A stretch of DNA of 64,000 nucleotides from Neptunomonas japonica JAMM 1380 (GCF_016592555.1 NZ_AP014546.1:930001-994000); one strand, 5' to 3'; positions 16,789 to 27,331 are shown, numbered from the stretch's first letter. The notes: generated from the sequence alone by a model not told the origin. Program-made: numbers and translations.

Positions 16789-17631
16789 TTATGCTTCAGT
16801 AAGACTTTTACTTATTGGAAGAAGCTGCTCTTGGATGAGTTCGTGAATAATAATGTGTAAGTCTTGTATTTCGAAGTAGCTTCGCTTTGTTAGCCAGCCG
16901 TGTAAAAAAAGCCTGCTGCATATAAGATTTATTATTCGTGGTATACCGTTACTGAACCGATAGATATAGTAAAATATTTTGCTATCAAATTCGGGATTTT
17001 CCTGCCAGTTGCAGTGTGTAAGACGATATAGAATATACTCTTTAGTATCTACTTCGTTTAGAGGGCGCATATGGTATGAAGCGGTAACGCGCTGTCGTAA
17101 CTGTGTTTGGCTTGGGGATGAGACGGTAGAGCGAAGCTTTTCTTGTCCGACAAGAAAGATTTGTAATAACGGTTTGTTTGTTGTTTGAAGAGTAGTGAGA
17201 AGTCTTAACTCTTCAAGCGCTTTTTCTGAGAGGTTCTGGGCTTCGTCTATAATTAGTAAAGTATGTTTGCCTTTTTTCTGCTGTTCTAAAAAGTAGCGAT
17301 GAAGAGAATGTAATAGTTTGGCGCTGTTGCCTTCTTCAGGAAAAAGACCAAAGTTCAGGCAAATTAAGCACAGTAGGTCTTCAGCTATAAGTTGTGATGA
17401 TGTGATTTGGATGAACGTAATTGTCTCTGGCAAGTGTTCGATGAGATCGCAAATTAGAGTGGATTTCCCCGTGCCAGGTTGTCCGGTTATCAGAACAAAA
17501 CCTTCTTGGCGATGTAGGGCGTAACTCATTGATGCTTTCGCTTTCTGGAATCCAGGGTGTAAAAAGCACAGGCTTGCATCCGGGGTCAGACGAAAGGGGT
17601 CTGCGGTTAAGCCATAATGTTCTTCGTACAT
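16789..17631 (-). CDS. ExeA/XrtA-associated AAA ATPase (short form)
   Basis: A 280-residue ATPase of the ExeA/GspA family, of the type listed as XrtA-associated ATPase. It opens with MYEEHYGLTADPF, the family hallmark. Walker A GQPGTGKST is at residues 50-58, Walker B LLIIDEAQ at 125-132, and the sensor region VGQEKLR and the C-terminal NGIPRIINLICSRLFLHG motif follow. It lacks any C-terminal membrane or peptidoglycan-binding extension. A GGAG ribosome binding site is five bases before the ATG. A longer paralogue is transcribed divergently from 17914, so the two may form a mixed complex. Likely role: energising or regulating assembly of an envelope or polysaccharide machine. Confidence 0.85.
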   Translation of the reverse strand: MYEEHYGLTADPFRLTPDASLCFLHPGFQKAKASMSYALHRQEGFVLITGQPGTGKSTLICDLIEHLPETITFIQITSSQLIAEDLLCLICLNFGLFPEEGNSAKLLHSLHRYFLEQQKKGKHTLLIIDEAQNLSEKALEELRLLTTLQTTNKPLLQIFLVGQEKLRSTVSSPSQTQLRQRVTASYHMRPLNEVDTKEYILYRLTHCNWQENPEFDSKIFYYIYRFSNGIPRIINLICSRLFLHGWLTKRSYFEIQDLHIIIHELIQEQLLPISKSLTEA

Positions 17632-17855
17632 CTGATCTCCAGAACGGGTAACTATAAAAACATGAAGCTATATTTAAATCAGAATGAATTGATTTTTATT
17701 TGGAAGTTAGATTTTAAATGAATAATTTAGAATATAAAGCCTTGTTAAGTGTCTGTGAATCTTCTTAATGCTATGCTAAAGATTACTCGTTCATGCTCAG
17801 CGGCTCAAGTCCGATTCGTGGTTTACAGCTGGATGCTATTTCAGGGACGGAGTAA

Positions 17856-17913
17856 ATGAATTATATGTGGCGATATATCGCTAATGATGTTTTCAGGTTA
17901 TGGAATAATACTG

Positions 17914-17921
<8 letters not shown>
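17856..17921 (+). CDS. Candidate 21-residue leader ORF overlapping the ATPase start
   Basis: An ATG at 17856 preceded by AGGGA and GGAG sequences opens a 21-codon frame ending in TGA at 17919-17921, which overlaps the ATPase ATG at 17914 by eight bases. The ATPase start itself has only a weak ribosome binding site. Coupled translation from this leader is a reasonable idea, but the peptide resembles nothing known. Confidence 0.35.
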
Positions 17922-19245
<1,324 letters not shown>

Positions 19246-19272
19246 AGCTGTTGTTCATAAAAGATAAAAAAC

Positions 19273-20178
19273 ATGTGTATTATAAAAAATAGCCGTAATA
19301 CTTTGATGGTGGCTTTTTTGTGCACTTTTTTTGGTTTTGCTCTCAATGTGCAGGCAGGTGTGCCTTACATAGTTGTTGAGGCGAAGTCGGGAACAGTTAT
19401 TAAGCAGTCAGATGCTGATGTGCCTTGGTACCCTGCGTCGCTGACTAAAATGATGACGTTATATCTCACATTCCAGAGTTTGAAAAAACAGAAATTGTCA
19501 CTGGGTAGCGCGTTGAGTGTTTCGGGGAGGGCGCAACAGCAACCGCCAATGAAGCTGGGGGTGCTAAAAGGGGAAAAAATTACTGTAAGAAAAGCCATTA
19601 AGGCCTTGGCTACAGTTTCGTCTAATGATGTGGCTGTGGTTTTGGCGGAAGCGATAAGTGGTACTGAAAAGAAATTTGCCATCAAAATGAGTCAAGAAGC
19701 CCGAAAGTTAGGTATGCGAGACTCGGTGTTTAAAAATGCCACAGGGCTTCCTAATGCAGGGCAGGTGAGTAGTGCTCGCGACCTAGCAATCCTAGCGCGA
19801 AGATTGTTATTGGATTTTCCAGAGTATTATCACTTTTTTTCTAATCGCACACTTAAATATCGGGGTGAGTCATTTGTCTCGCATAACGGCTTTTTAAATT
19901 CTTACCCTGGTGCCGATGGTTTTAAAACGGGCTATACATGCGGCTCTGGATACAACTTAGTAGCATCTGCGTTGAAAGGTGATAATCGATTAATAGTGGT
20001 TTTGCTAGGTGCGCAAAGTACTAAGCAAAGGCGAAAGAAGGTAAAAGAGTTAATGGATCAAGGTTTTAAAGTTAACCCTGATGCGCCAGGGTTGACTCTA
20101 TTAGCTTTGCGTGGAAGTGTATCGGTTCGTTTAGGTGCGCCAGCTGTTTTAAAGGGGGCGCACTGTCAGTCTTTGTAA
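19273..20178 (+). CDS. D-alanyl-D-alanine carboxypeptidase family protein (S11), short form
   Basis: A 301-residue penicillin-binding serine peptidase acting on peptidoglycan stem peptides in the periplasm. A signal peptide (about residues 1-28, ending NVQA) is followed by the three active-site motifs: S56-LT-K59 (PASLTKM), S116-S-N118 and K218-T-G220. At 301 residues it lacks the C-terminal beta domain and membrane-binding helix of the 400-residue DacA/DacC proteins, so it resembles PBP7-size enzymes while its KTGYTCGSGYNLVAS core is DacA-like. The ribosome binding site is poor. It lies 27 bases after the ATPase gene and is probably co-transcribed, which could tie cell-wall remodelling to the upstream envelope system. 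Confidence 0.85.
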   Translation: MCIIKNSRNTLMVAFLCTFFGFALNVQAGVPYIVVEAKSGTVIKQSDADVPWYPASLTKMMTLYLTFQSLKKQKLSLGSALSVSGRAQQQPPMKLGVLKGEKITVRKAIKALATVSSNDVAVVLAEAISGTEKKFAIKMSQEARKLGMRDSVFKNATGLPNAGQVSSARDLAILARRLLLDFPEYYHFFSNRTLKYRGESFVSHNGFLNSYPGADGFKTGYTCGSGYNLVASALKGDNRLIVVLLGAQSTKQRRKKVKELMDQGFKVNPDAPGLTLLALRGSVSVRLGAPAVLKGAHCQSL

Positions 20179-20619
20179 AAGTGAAAGGCTAATTTTTAGC
20201 TCTTTGTCTAGTATGTTAAATTCTTCGCTGTAACACCGTCACGGCTAAGCTCAACTGTTGAGCAATCGAATAATCCAGCAAATCGTACACTGTTCTACTA
20301 TTGGGAAAAGATGCTATTAGTATGGTTTGTGCGCAAACTAATGCTTTAGCGAAGTTGTATGAATTTAAGAGAGATGAGTGCGTAAAGATGGGGAGTAGGC
20401 GTTAAATTAAACTAATAAGAGTATTATTTTTTCGATATTTAGAGAGGTGTAAGAATAAACCGTACTGATATTACCGTGTGGTATATTTGGTTTTTTAGCG
20501 TCTATTCCTATTGTAGTGGTTTAGGCATCGGTGGGTGCACTTACTCAAGCTAAATGTGTTAAAGTTTATTTTTCAGACCTTGTAATAGCATTGAGTCTGT
20601 GTGGGAAGTCGGACTATAT
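20179..20619 (+). other. Gap upstream of trpG, no gene seen
   Basis: About 440 bases without a credible coding frame. There is a small hairpin GTTTG-TGCG-CAAAC at 20325-20338. The stretch is AT-rich and stop-dense. I see no trpE, no convincing Trp-rich leader peptide with attenuator, and no strong terminator for the preceding peptidase gene. Confidence 0.5.
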
Positions 20620-21198
20620 ATGCTGTTGATGATTGATAATTTTGATTCGTTCACCTTTAATATTGTGCAATACCTAGGTGAGCTCGGTGCTGATGTTCAA
20701 GTGTATCGTAATAATGAGATTAGCTTGGAGCAAATTGAGGCGCTTAGCCCTAGTCATCTGGTTATTTCTCCAGGGCCTTGTTCTCCCAATGAAGCAGGTA
20801 TTTCGTTAGCTGCTATTAAGTATTTTGCGGGCAAAATTCCTATATTAGGTATCTGTTTAGGGCATCAAAGTATTGGGCAAGTTTTTGGTGGTAAGATTGT
20901 GCGGGCAAAAGAGGTGATGCATGGGAAAAACTCGCCTATATATCATCATTTTTTCGGCGTCTTTAAGGGCTTAAATCGCCCGCTTAATGTTACGCGTTAT
21001 CATTCGCTGGTGGTTGAAAAAAACTCATTACCGGATTGCCTTGAGGTGACCGCTTGGACAGAGAGCTCTGAGGGTGAAATTGATGAAATTATGGGCTTAC
21101 GGCATCGAGAGTATGATATTGAAGGTGTGCAATTTCATCCGGAAGCTATTTTGACTGAGCAGGGGCACTCTCTGCTAGCTAACTTTTTACGTCGGTAA
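20620..21198 (+). CDS. trpG: Anthranilate synthase component II (glutamine amidotransferase)
   Basis: The 192-residue amidotransferase subunit supplies ammonia to TrpE for anthranilate synthesis. Starting at the ATG at 20620 gives the canonical [14 protein letters not shown]; the upstream GTG would add seven residues. GGA lies six bases before this ATG. The class I amidotransferase triad is visible: C79 in GICLGHQ, and H and E in [15 protein letters not shown] matches the TrpG/PabA group. trpD follows 40 bases later. trpE is not adjacent, so it must be elsewhere; the protein could also serve PabB in folate synthesis, as in species with one shared subunit. Confidence 0.95.
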   Translation: MLLMIDNFDSFTFNIVQYLGELGADVQVYRNNEISLEQIEALSPSHLVISPGPCSPNEAGISLAAIKYFAGKIPILGICLGHQSIGQVFGGKIVRAKEVMHGKNSPIYHHFFGVFKGLNRPLNVTRYHSLVVEKNSLPDCLEVTAWTESSEGEIDEIMGLRHREYDIEGVQFHPEAILTEQGHSLLANFLRR

Positions 21199-21238
21199 CA
21201 ATAAACACGCCGTTAATAATAAGAGAAAGGAGCTATTG

Positions 21239-22261
21239 ATGGATATTAAGCAGGCGTTGGCGGTCGTTGTGGAGCGTCGTGACCTTTCTATCGACGAGAT
21301 GGAAGCTGTAATGCATCAAATAATGTCTGGGCAAGCAACAGATGCTCAGATAGGAGGGTTGTTAATCGCTTTGCGTATGAAGGGCGAAACAGTTGATGAG
21401 ATTACTGCTGCGGCAAGTGTTATGCGCTCTTTGGCGATACCTGTTTCTATAAAAGCTACCCATGCAGTGGACATTGTAGGGACCGGAGGAGACAGTGCTA
21501 ACCTATTTAATGTTTCTTCTGCTTGTGGGTTCGTTGTAGCAGCAGCGGGCGGGCATGTTGCTAAGCATGGTAACCGTTCGGTTTCATCAAGTTCGGGTTC
21601 GGCTGACTTACTAGAAGCTGCGGGCGTTAATTTATCACTCACTCCTGAACAGATAGCACGCTGTATTGATGAAGTGGGTGTTGGTTTTATGTTTGCTCCT
21701 CAGCACCATAGTGCAATGAAATATGCGATAGGCCCACGAAAAGATATGGCGCTTCGCACGTTGTTTAATGTTTTAGGACCGTTGACCAACCCTGCTGGCG
21801 TCAAGCACTATTTGTTAGGTGTTTTTGACAAGGCATTATGCCGTCCTATGGTTGAGGCGTTGAAGGCATTAGGTGCAACTCATGCACTGGTAGTGCATGC
21901 AGCTGAAGGGCTTGATGAGATCAGTCTCGCGGGTGAAACTCACGTTGCTGAGTTAAAACAAGGTGAAGTAACTGAATACACCTTGGTACCAGAAGATGTC
22001 GGGTTGCATAGGCAGTCGTTAGAAGGTTTGCAGGTAGGCAGTTCGGCCGAAAGTTTAGCGCTAATTCAAGCTGCATTTGCAGGCATTAATGAAAAAGCTA
22101 TTGATATGATCGCGCTTAATTCTGGCGCTGCTTTATATGCGGCTGATAGGGCAGCTACTCTGAAAGAGGGAGTGGCTTTGGCTAAAGAGGCGATGCTTAA
22201 CGGCTCGGCTGCTAACAAACTGGCTCAACTGGTAGAGTTTGGCCAAGGATTTAAAGAGTAA
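21239..22261 (+). CDS. trpD: Anthranilate phosphoribosyltransferase
   Basis: A 340-residue enzyme joining anthranilate to phosphoribosyl pyrophosphate, second step of tryptophan synthesis. The PRPP-binding GTGGD and NVSS motifs and the [15 protein letters not shown] loop are intact, as is the family's C-terminal GAALY. The ATG at 21239 has AGGAG six bases upstream; a TTG one codon earlier is a false extension. It lies between trpG and trpC with four bases to the latter. Length matches the family. Cytosolic homodimer. Confidence 0.96.
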   Translation: MDIKQALAVVVERRDLSIDEMEAVMHQIMSGQATDAQIGGLLIALRMKGETVDEITAAASVMRSLAIPVSIKATHAVDIVGTGGDSANLFNVSSACGFVVAAAGGHVAKHGNRSVSSSSGSADLLEAAGVNLSLTPEQIARCIDEVGVGFMFAPQHHSAMKYAIGPRKDMALRTLFNVLGPLTNPAGVKHYLLGVFDKALCRPMVEALKALGATHALVVHAAEGLDEISLAGETHVAELKQGEVTEYTLVPEDVGLHRQSLEGLQVGSSAESLALIQAAFAGINEKAIDMIALNSGAALYAADRAATLKEGVALAKEAMLNGSAANKLAQLVEFGQGFKE

Positions 22262-22265
22262 AAAA

Positions 22266-23078
22266 ATGTCTGATACTCCCACTATTTTAAAGAAAATTTT
22301 ACAGCGTAAATTTGAAGAAATTGAAGAACGAAGCGCAACAGTTTCTTTGGGTGACATAGAAAAACAAATCAAAAATCAGTTAAATGATGAAGATATGAAG
22401 CCTAGAGGCTTCACTAATGTGATGGCTCACTCCATTGCGGGTGGCATCTCTGCAGTTATTGCTGAAATTAAAAAGGCTAGCCCTTCTAAAGGATTGCTAA
22501 GAGACCCTTTTATACCGGCGGATATCGCTCAATCTTATCAGCGAGGCGGTGCGAGTTGTCTTTCAGTACTCACTGATGCGGACTTCTTTCAAGGGCATGA
22601 AACTTATCTTAAAGAAGCGCGTGCGGCATGTTCGTTGCCAGTGATTCGTAAAGACTTTATTGTAGACCCGTACCAAGTCTTTGAAGCGCGAGCTATTGGC
22701 GCAGATTGTATTCTTCTCATCGTATCAGCGCTTGAAGATGCGCAGATGCAGGAATTAAATCGTATTGCTCATAAGTTGGGTATGGATGTGCTGGTGGAAG
22801 TGCATGGCGGTGATGAGCTGGAAAGAGCGCTGCGACTAGATAACAGGATGCTAGGTATCAATAATCGTAACCTGCATACTTTTGAAGTCACGCTAGACAA
22901 TACATTTGATTTATTGCGAGAGATTCCGGACAACCGTATCGTAGTGACCGAAAGCGGAATACTGACACGTGCAGATGTAAAAGCAATGCGAGATCAGAAG
23001 GTGTTCAGCTTTTTAGTAGGTGAAACCTTTATGCGTGCGGATGACCCGGGCGAAAAATTAAAAGAGCTTTTTAGTTAA
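22266..23078 (+). CDS. trpC: Indole-3-glycerol phosphate synthase
   Basis: A 270-residue TIM-barrel enzyme for ring closure to indole-3-glycerol phosphate. From the ATG at 22266 it starts [12 protein letters not shown], typical of the family. Catalytic segments are present: [11 protein letters not shown] (Lys), [12 protein letters not shown] (Lys), NNRNL, and the phosphate-binding TESGI. It is monofunctional, with no fused TrpF domain. Four bases separate it from trpD, indicating one mRNA. The OsmC gene follows after 11 bases. Confidence 0.96.
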   Translation: MSDTPTILKKILQRKFEEIEERSATVSLGDIEKQIKNQLNDEDMKPRGFTNVMAHSIAGGISAVIAEIKKASPSKGLLRDPFIPADIAQSYQRGGASCLSVLTDADFFQGHETYLKEARAACSLPVIRKDFIVDPYQVFEARAIGADCILLIVSALEDAQMQELNRIAHKLGMDVLVEVHGGDELERALRLDNRMLGINNRNLHTFEVTLDNTFDLLREIPDNRIVVTESGILTRADVKAMRDQKVFSFLVGETFMRADDPGEKLKELFS

Positions 23079-23089
23079 GGAGCAGAGTA

Positions 23090-23506
23090 GTGACGATGAA
23101 TGCAACAGTTAAGTGGGATGGTGATGTGCGCTTTCAAGGAACCACCGGGTCTGGTTATGACATTACCTTGGATGGAGAGTTAAAAGCGGGTCCGCGCCCA
23201 ATGGAACTGATGCTGCTAGGGCTCGGCGGTTGCACTAGTTATGATGTTGTTGGTATTTTGAAAAAAACAAGACAAGATGTTGTTGACTGTGTTGCAGAAA
23301 TTTCTGCACAAAGAGCGGATGCTGTCCCCGCCGTTTTTACTAAAATTCACGTTAAGTTTATTGTTAGTGGTCGTGGTTTAAAAGAAAAGCAGGTGGCTCG
23401 AGCCGTTAAGTTATCTGCGGAACAATATTGCTCTGCTTCTTTGATGCTTGAGCGTGGCGGTGTGGAAATTACACATAGTCACGAAATTGTAGAGGTAGGT
23501 GAGTAA
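23090..23506 (+). CDS. OsmC family peroxiredoxin-like protein
   Basis: A 138-residue OsmC/YhfA-type protein. The two redox cysteines lie in LGGCTSYDV and EQYCSAS, the pattern of thiol-dependent organic peroxide reductases; YhfA-type members may have other roles. The GTG at 23090 is seven bases from AGGAG (23078-23082), so it is favoured over the ATG at 23096. It sits directly behind trpC and probably shares its mRNA, with a terminator right after. The same trpGDC-OsmC order is seen in Pseudomonas relatives. Confidence 0.88.
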   Translation: MTMNATVKWDGDVRFQGTTGSGYDITLDGELKAGPRPMELMLLGLGGCTSYDVVGILKKTRQDVVDCVAEISAQRADAVPAVFTKIHVKFIVSGRGLKEKQVARAVKLSAEQYCSASLMLERGGVEITHSHEIVEVGE

Positions 23507-23514
23507 AACGAAAG

Positions 23515-23548
23515 CAGCGTTAATACCTATTGACGCTGTTATTTTTTC
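23515..23548 (+). terminator. Intrinsic terminator of trpGDC-osmC
   Basis: A CAGCGT/ACGCTG stem (23515-23520, 23533-23538) extended by an internal AA/TT pairing is followed by TTATTTTTT. It overlaps the end of the convergent gene and may work in both directions. Confidence 0.75.
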
Positions 23549-23826
23549 TTTGAGCCTTTATCGTTAGAATTTTGCATATCTTCTTTGCTTGATGCTGTAC
23601 CGTTAAGTAGTTCTCCTTGTCGAGGTGGTAAGTCTTCAGCGACTTTACGAGCGGGAGCAAGGTTTCTGTATTCTTCTCTAGTGGCATGTGGTCCACAAGG
23701 TAAACCACTAAATACTTTCCTGCCTTCTGAGCTTTTACACTTATATACAAAATCCGCACTAACAGCAGAAGATAATGTTAACAATATTAGCGTTAACAGC
23801 AGCGGTTGCGGTTTCATACAAGCCAT
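23539..23826 (-). CDS. Small exported DUF4124-like protein
   Basis: A 95-residue protein with a clear signal peptide (hydrophobic core LLLTLILLTLSSAVSA). The mature N-terminus DFVYKCKSSEGRKVFSGLPCG has two cysteines and the strand pattern of DUF4124-type periplasmic proteins; the rest is charged and probably disordered. A GGAG ribosome binding site lies six bases before the ATG. It stands alone between the trp unit and the ribosomal operon. Function unknown. Confidence 0.7.
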   Translation of the reverse strand: MACMKPQPLLLTLILLTLSSAVSADFVYKCKSSEGRKVFSGLPCGPHATREEYRNLAPARKVAEDLPPRQGELLNGTASSKEDMQNSNDKGSKKK

Positions 23827-23915
23827 GTTTCACTCCGAAAGTGTTGGGGTTCCAGTCCCTTTATCAAATTAAATATAGCACACACATTTTAATGAGTGTC
23901 TTGATTTTGCGTGTA

Positions 23916-23944
23916 TTGCAAATATAGCTCTAAATACGTATAAT
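23916..23944 (+). promoter_or_regulatory. Strong sigma-70 promoter of rpsF operon
   Basis: TTGCAA (23916-23921), a 17-base spacer and a perfect TATAAT (23939-23944), with GC-rich sequence just after the -10 as in stringently controlled ribosomal promoters. Confidence 0.85.
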
Positions 23945-23975
23945 TTCGCGCTCTCTTTGAGAGAATACTATTAAC

Positions 23976-24045
23976 CTCCTTGTTTTTGGCACTGTTTAAA
24001 TTTTTAAATAGCTTAGTTTGTCCAAAGACTTCAAACCGTAAGGAG
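23976..24045 (+). promoter_or_regulatory. Candidate S6:S18 autoregulatory leader
   Basis: In the rpsF leader, CTCCTT (23976-23981) is complementary to the Shine-Dalgarno AAGGAG (24040-24045), and a CCG trinucleotide (24036-24038) lies just before it. This fits the known mRNA motif bound by the S6:S18 complex, which sequesters the ribosome binding site. Confidence 0.5.
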
Positions 24046-24050
24046 CTACA

Positions 24051-24476
24051 ATGCGTCATTACGAAATCGTATTCATGGTTCATCCGAACCAGAGCGAACA
24101 AGTTCCAGCAATGGTCGAGCGTTACACCGGTGTTATCGAAGGTGCTGACGGTAAAATCCATCGTATGGAAGACTGGGGCCGTCGTCAATTGGCTTACCCA
24201 ATCAACAATGCTCACAAAGCACATTACATTCTGATGAACATCGAGTGCAACCAGGAAACTCTGGATGAACTAGAAAACATGTTCCGTTATAACGATGCTG
24301 TTTTGCGTAACATGATGATCCGTCGCAAAGAAGCGGTCACAGAAGTATCTCCAATCAAAGCATCTGAAGCACGTGAAGAGCGTAAGCCTCGTCGTACTGA
24401 AGAGCCGCGCCAGGAAGAAAAACCTGCTGCTGCCCCTGTTGCTGAAGCGCCTGCTGTTGAAGCGGCTGCTGAATAA
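24051..24476 (+). CDS. rpsF: 30S ribosomal protein S6
   Basis: A 141-residue small-subunit protein that pairs with S18 in the platform. The core (residues 1-100) has [21 protein letters not shown] and HYILMNIE typical of S6. The last ~35 residues are a charged Glu/Pro/Ala-rich extension, as in many gammaproteobacteria. AAGGAG is five bases before the ATG. First gene of rpsF-rpsR-rplI. Confidence 0.98.
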   Translation: MRHYEIVFMVHPNQSEQVPAMVERYTGVIEGADGKIHRMEDWGRRQLAYPINNAHKAHYILMNIECNQETLDELENMFRYNDAVLRNMMIRRKEAVTEVSPIKASEAREERKPRRTEEPRQEEKPAAAPVAEAPAVEAAAE

Positions 24477-24499
24477 TTTAACAATTAGGAGATATCAAG

Positions 24500-24727
24500 A
24501 TGGCTCGTTTTTTTCGTCGTCGCAAATTTTGCCGTTTTACCGCTGAAGGTGTTACTGAGATCGATTATAAAGATCTTGAAGTACTAAAAGGCTACGTAAG
24601 CGAAACTGGTAAAATCGTACCAAGCCGTATTACAGGTACTAAAGCTCGTTACCAGCGTCAGCTGGCTACTGCTATCAAGCGTGCTCGTTTCCTAGCATTA
24701 TTGCCTTACTCTGATAGCCATCAGTAA
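24500..24727 (+). CDS. rpsR: 30S ribosomal protein S18
   Basis: A 75-residue ribosomal protein, full length: [25 protein letters not shown], and the basic [21 protein letters not shown] tail motif region. It has a single Cys in the N-terminal motif. AGGAG lies upstream. Partner of S6 in assembly and probably in leader-mediated autoregulation. Confidence 0.98.
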   Translation: MARFFRRRKFCRFTAEGVTEIDYKDLEVLKGYVSETGKIVPSRITGTKARYQRQLATAIKRARFLALLPYSDSHQ

Positions 24728-24798
24728 GTCATAGTTATTTGTTTTTGTCTTATCGACATTAATAGATAGCGCTTAGGTGATTGCGGGGTTGGTAAGTA

Positions 24799-24861
24799 AC
24801 TTTCTTGAGAATAGAAAGTAATGAATCAGCTGAGATTTAGTACTGCAGTAAGTAAGCTGCA
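24799..24861 (+). other. Two hairpins in the rpsR-rplI gap
   Basis: The 154-base gap holds ACTTTCT-7-AGAAAGT (24799-24819) and two CTGCAG palindromes (24843-24848, 24856-24861) that can pair across eight bases. Neither has a T-run, so they are more likely mRNA processing or stability elements than terminators. Confidence 0.4.
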
Positions 24862-24881
24862 GAACAAATGAGGTTTACGAG

Positions 24882-25331
24882 ATGGAAGTTATCCTGCTCG
24901 AGAAAATTGGTAAGCTGGGTGCATTAGGCGATAAAGTGTCTGTGAAATCTGGTTTCGGACGTAACTACCTGTTTCCACAAGGTAAAGCAGTCCCTGCAAC
25001 AGCTGTTAATGTTGCAAAATTCGAAGAACGTCGTGCTGAACTAGAAGCAACTGCTGCTGAGAAGCTAAACGCTGCTAACGTTCGCGCTGAAGCGTTGTCT
25101 GGTCTTACTGTTACTATCGCGTCTAAAGCGGGTGACGAAGGTAAATTGTTCGGTTCTATCGGTACTCGCGATATTGCTGAAGCAATTACTGCAGCTGGCC
25201 AGGCTGTTGATAAGAGCGAAGTTCGTTTGCCAGAAGGTGCTTTGCGCCACACGGGTGAATTCGAAGTTGTTCTACATTTGCACGCTGAAGTAAATGCGAC
25301 TGCAATCGTGAGTGTTGTTGGCGCGAACTAA
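24882..25331 (+). CDS. rplI: 50S ribosomal protein L9
   Basis: A 149-residue large-subunit protein: N-terminal domain [19 protein letters not shown] with GFGRNYLFP, the long central helix, and the C-terminal domain with [12 protein letters not shown] and [13 protein letters not shown]. Full length and typical. AGG lies upstream. A strong terminator follows at 25359. Confidence 0.98.
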   Translation: MEVILLEKIGKLGALGDKVSVKSGFGRNYLFPQGKAVPATAVNVAKFEERRAELEATAAEKLNAANVRAEALSGLTVTIASKAGDEGKLFGSIGTRDIAEAITAAGQAVDKSEVRLPEGALRHTGEFEVVLHLHAEVNATAIVSVVGAN

Positions 25332-25358
25332 TTCGCAAAAAAACATTCAAGTAATGAA

Positions 25359-25391
25359 AAGCACTGCGTAGAATATACGTGGTGCTTTTTT
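25359..25391 (+). terminator. Intrinsic terminator after rplI
   Basis: A 12-base stem with two G-U pairs (25359-25370 and 25376-25387), a five-base loop, and a T-run. It separates rplI from dnaB, which begins 23 bases later. Confidence 0.8.
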
Positions 25392-25413
25392 ATTTTCAGG
25401 GGTATGGTTTTCG

Positions 25414-26799
25414 ATGGATTTTGCCGAGCTGCATGATGAAGAGGTTGCGAACGTTAAGGTTTCTCCTCACTCAATAGAGGCTGAGCAATCTGTGCTCGGT
25501 GGTCTAATGCTTGATAACAATGCTTGGGATACTGCATCTGAAGTGGTGACTGAAGAGCATTTCTATCGTCATGATCATCGCCTAATATTTCGGGTAATGC
25601 AGAAACTGGTGAATAACCAGCAGCCTGTCGATGTAGTGACTCTGTCAGAAGAGCTGGATCGCATAGCGGAGCTTGATAAAGCAGGTGGTCTTGATTATCT
25701 CGTTAAGCTAGCTCGAAATACACCCAGTGCCTCAAACATCCGCGCTTATGCTGAGATAGTGCGTGACCGCGCATTACTGCGCCAGATGATCAGTGTAGCG
25801 CATGAAATAGCAGAAAATGCTTTTAGCCCTGAAGGTCGGGGCTCCGAAGAGATTTTAAACGACGCTGAACAACGCATTTTTGAGATTGCTGAGAACCGTC
25901 CAAACCAAGGTGGTCCAGAACCCGTCAACCCGTTGTTAAAACGTGCTGTTGATCGCATAGATTTTTTGTTTAACAACAGTGATCAAATAACAGGGGTTAC
26001 CACAGGTTTTGATGACCTTGATGATCGTACCGCAGGTATGCAACCGTCGGATTTGATTATTGTTGCGGCGCGTCCTTCCATGGGTAAAACTACCTTTGCC
26101 ATGAACCTTGTCGAAAACGCACTGATGGCTGAGGAAAAGCCTGTGTTAGTTTTTAGTCTAGAGATGCCTGCCGATCAACTGCTTTCTCGTATGCTATCTT
26201 CTGTTGGTAGAATAGATCAGACCAAGGTTCGCTCTGGTCAGCTAGATGAAGAAGACTGGCCGAAGCTGACTACCGCCGTTAATATGTTAAGGGATAAGCC
26301 ATTATTTATTGATGACACCTCAGGCATTAGCCCAAATGAGATGCGTACAAGGGCACGGCGTATTGTGCGTGAGCATGGTGATCTAGGCATGATTATGGTC
26401 GATTACCTTCAGTTGATGCAGATTAAAACAGGAAAAGCCAACAGTCGTACTGAAGAGATATCAGAAATTTCTCGCTCTTTAAAAGCTTTGGCTAAAGAGA
26501 TGCAGTGTCCAGTGATCGCGCTCTCTCAGCTTAACCGTAGTTTGGAGAACAGACCCAATAAGCGTCCGGTTAACTCTGACTTGCGTGAATCTGGAGCGAT
26601 AGAGCAGGATGCCGATGTCATCATGTTTATTTATCGTGATGAAGTGTATAACGAGGACTCAGTAGATAAGGGCATCGCTGAAATCATTATTGGTAAGCAA
26701 CGTAATGGGCCGATAGGCTCTTTGAAGCTGGCATTTATTGGTAAATATACACGTTTTGAAAATCTGGCTAAAGGAAGTTACGCCGACTTCGACGAGTAG
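25414..26799 (+). CDS. dnaB: Replicative DNA helicase
   Basis: A 461-residue hexameric helicase that unwinds the replication fork. The N-terminal domain starts SPHSIEAEQSVLGGLML; the RecA-type core has Walker A ARPSMGKTT, Walker B MVDYLQLM, and the H4/arginine-finger region FSLEMPADQLLSRM, SQLNRSLENRP and LRESGAIEQDAD. No intein interrupts it, unlike some dnaB genes. The ATG at 25414 fits family starts. It probably depends partly on readthrough of the rplI terminator or on its own promoter. Confidence 0.97.
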   Translation: MDFAELHDEEVANVKVSPHSIEAEQSVLGGLMLDNNAWDTASEVVTEEHFYRHDHRLIFRVMQKLVNNQQPVDVVTLSEELDRIAELDKAGGLDYLVKLARNTPSASNIRAYAEIVRDRALLRQMISVAHEIAENAFSPEGRGSEEILNDAEQRIFEIAENRPNQGGPEPVNPLLKRAVDRIDFLFNNSDQITGVTTGFDDLDDRTAGMQPSDLIIVAARPSMGKTTFAMNLVENALMAEEKPVLVFSLEMPADQLLSRMLSSVGRIDQTKVRSGQLDEEDWPKLTTAVNMLRDKPLFIDDTSGISPNEMRTRARRIVREHGDLGMIMVDYLQLMQIKTGKANSRTEEISEISRSLKALAKEMQCPVIALSQLNRSLENRPNKRPVNSDLRESGAIEQDADVIMFIYRDEVYNEDSVDKGIAEIIIGKQRNGPIGSLKLAFIGKYTRFENLAKGSYADFDE

Positions 26800-26855
26800 T
26801 AAGTTGTTGCCTAGTAGGTAAAGCGCTTGCGTGTTGTTGCAGTTGAATAATGTTA

Positions 26856-26886
26856 ATTAGGGCAATGTTGTCACTATTGCCCTAAT
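26856..26886. terminator. Bidirectional hairpin after dnaB
   Basis: A perfect 11-base inverted repeat around AGGGCAAT/ATTGCCCT with a nine-base loop lies between the convergent dnaB and thioesterase genes. Confidence 0.6.
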
Positions 26887-26899
26887 GTCATCTTCTTAG

Positions 26900-27331
26900 T
26901 TATGCGTCTTTTTCCATGCTGGCTTTGAAGCCTTCTGGTACAGGTATTACTTTACGTTCTTCATAATCAAAAAATACAATGCCAGTTTTGGCGTGGGCAA
27001 TTTCTGCCGCGGTTTTCTTGTTGGATAACACGTAATAGATATCACATCCGTACTTGTTAAAATCTCCCACCGTAACATCAAGCTGTATCATATCTCCATG
27101 AAAGCCCTCAGCTCGATAGACTATCGCCGAGTCGGTCATAATGATGCCTGCGCCTTCAACATCTAACTCAGTGTAGTGGTAATAGTTGAGAAAACGAATT
27201 CTGGCTTCGTGAATCATAGAGAGCACAGCATCATTTCCTAAGTGGCCACCATAATTGATATCACTTATTCTGACCGGAAGCTCAGTTGTAAATGTATAAT
27301 GATCCGGCATGTCAATTTTAATTCGCGCCAT
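26900..27331 (-). CDS. Acyl-CoA thioesterase, hotdog fold (YbgC/4HBT-like)
   Basis: A 143-residue hotdog-fold protein predicted to hydrolyse acyl-CoA thioesters. RISDINYGGHLGND contains the family's catalytic Asp and the His-Leu-Gly-Asn turn. The rest is the usual helix (SMIHEARIRFLN) and four strands. Substrate chain length cannot be judged. It is monocistronic, and diverges from the methyltransferase gene with 53 bases between the starts. Confidence 0.82.
   Translation of the reverse strand: MARIKIDMPDHYTFTTELPVRISDINYGGHLGNDAVLSMIHEARIRFLNYYHYTELDVEGAGIIMTDSAIVYRAEGFHGDMIQLDVTVGDFNKYGCDIYYVLSNKKTAAEIAHAKTGIVFFDYEERKVIPVPEGFKASMEKDA

Noticed and set aside
20480..20560. Trp leader peptide upstream of trpG
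   Set aside because: Two Trp codons occur after a GTG, but there is no ribosome binding site, no adjacent Trp pair and no attenuator hairpins.
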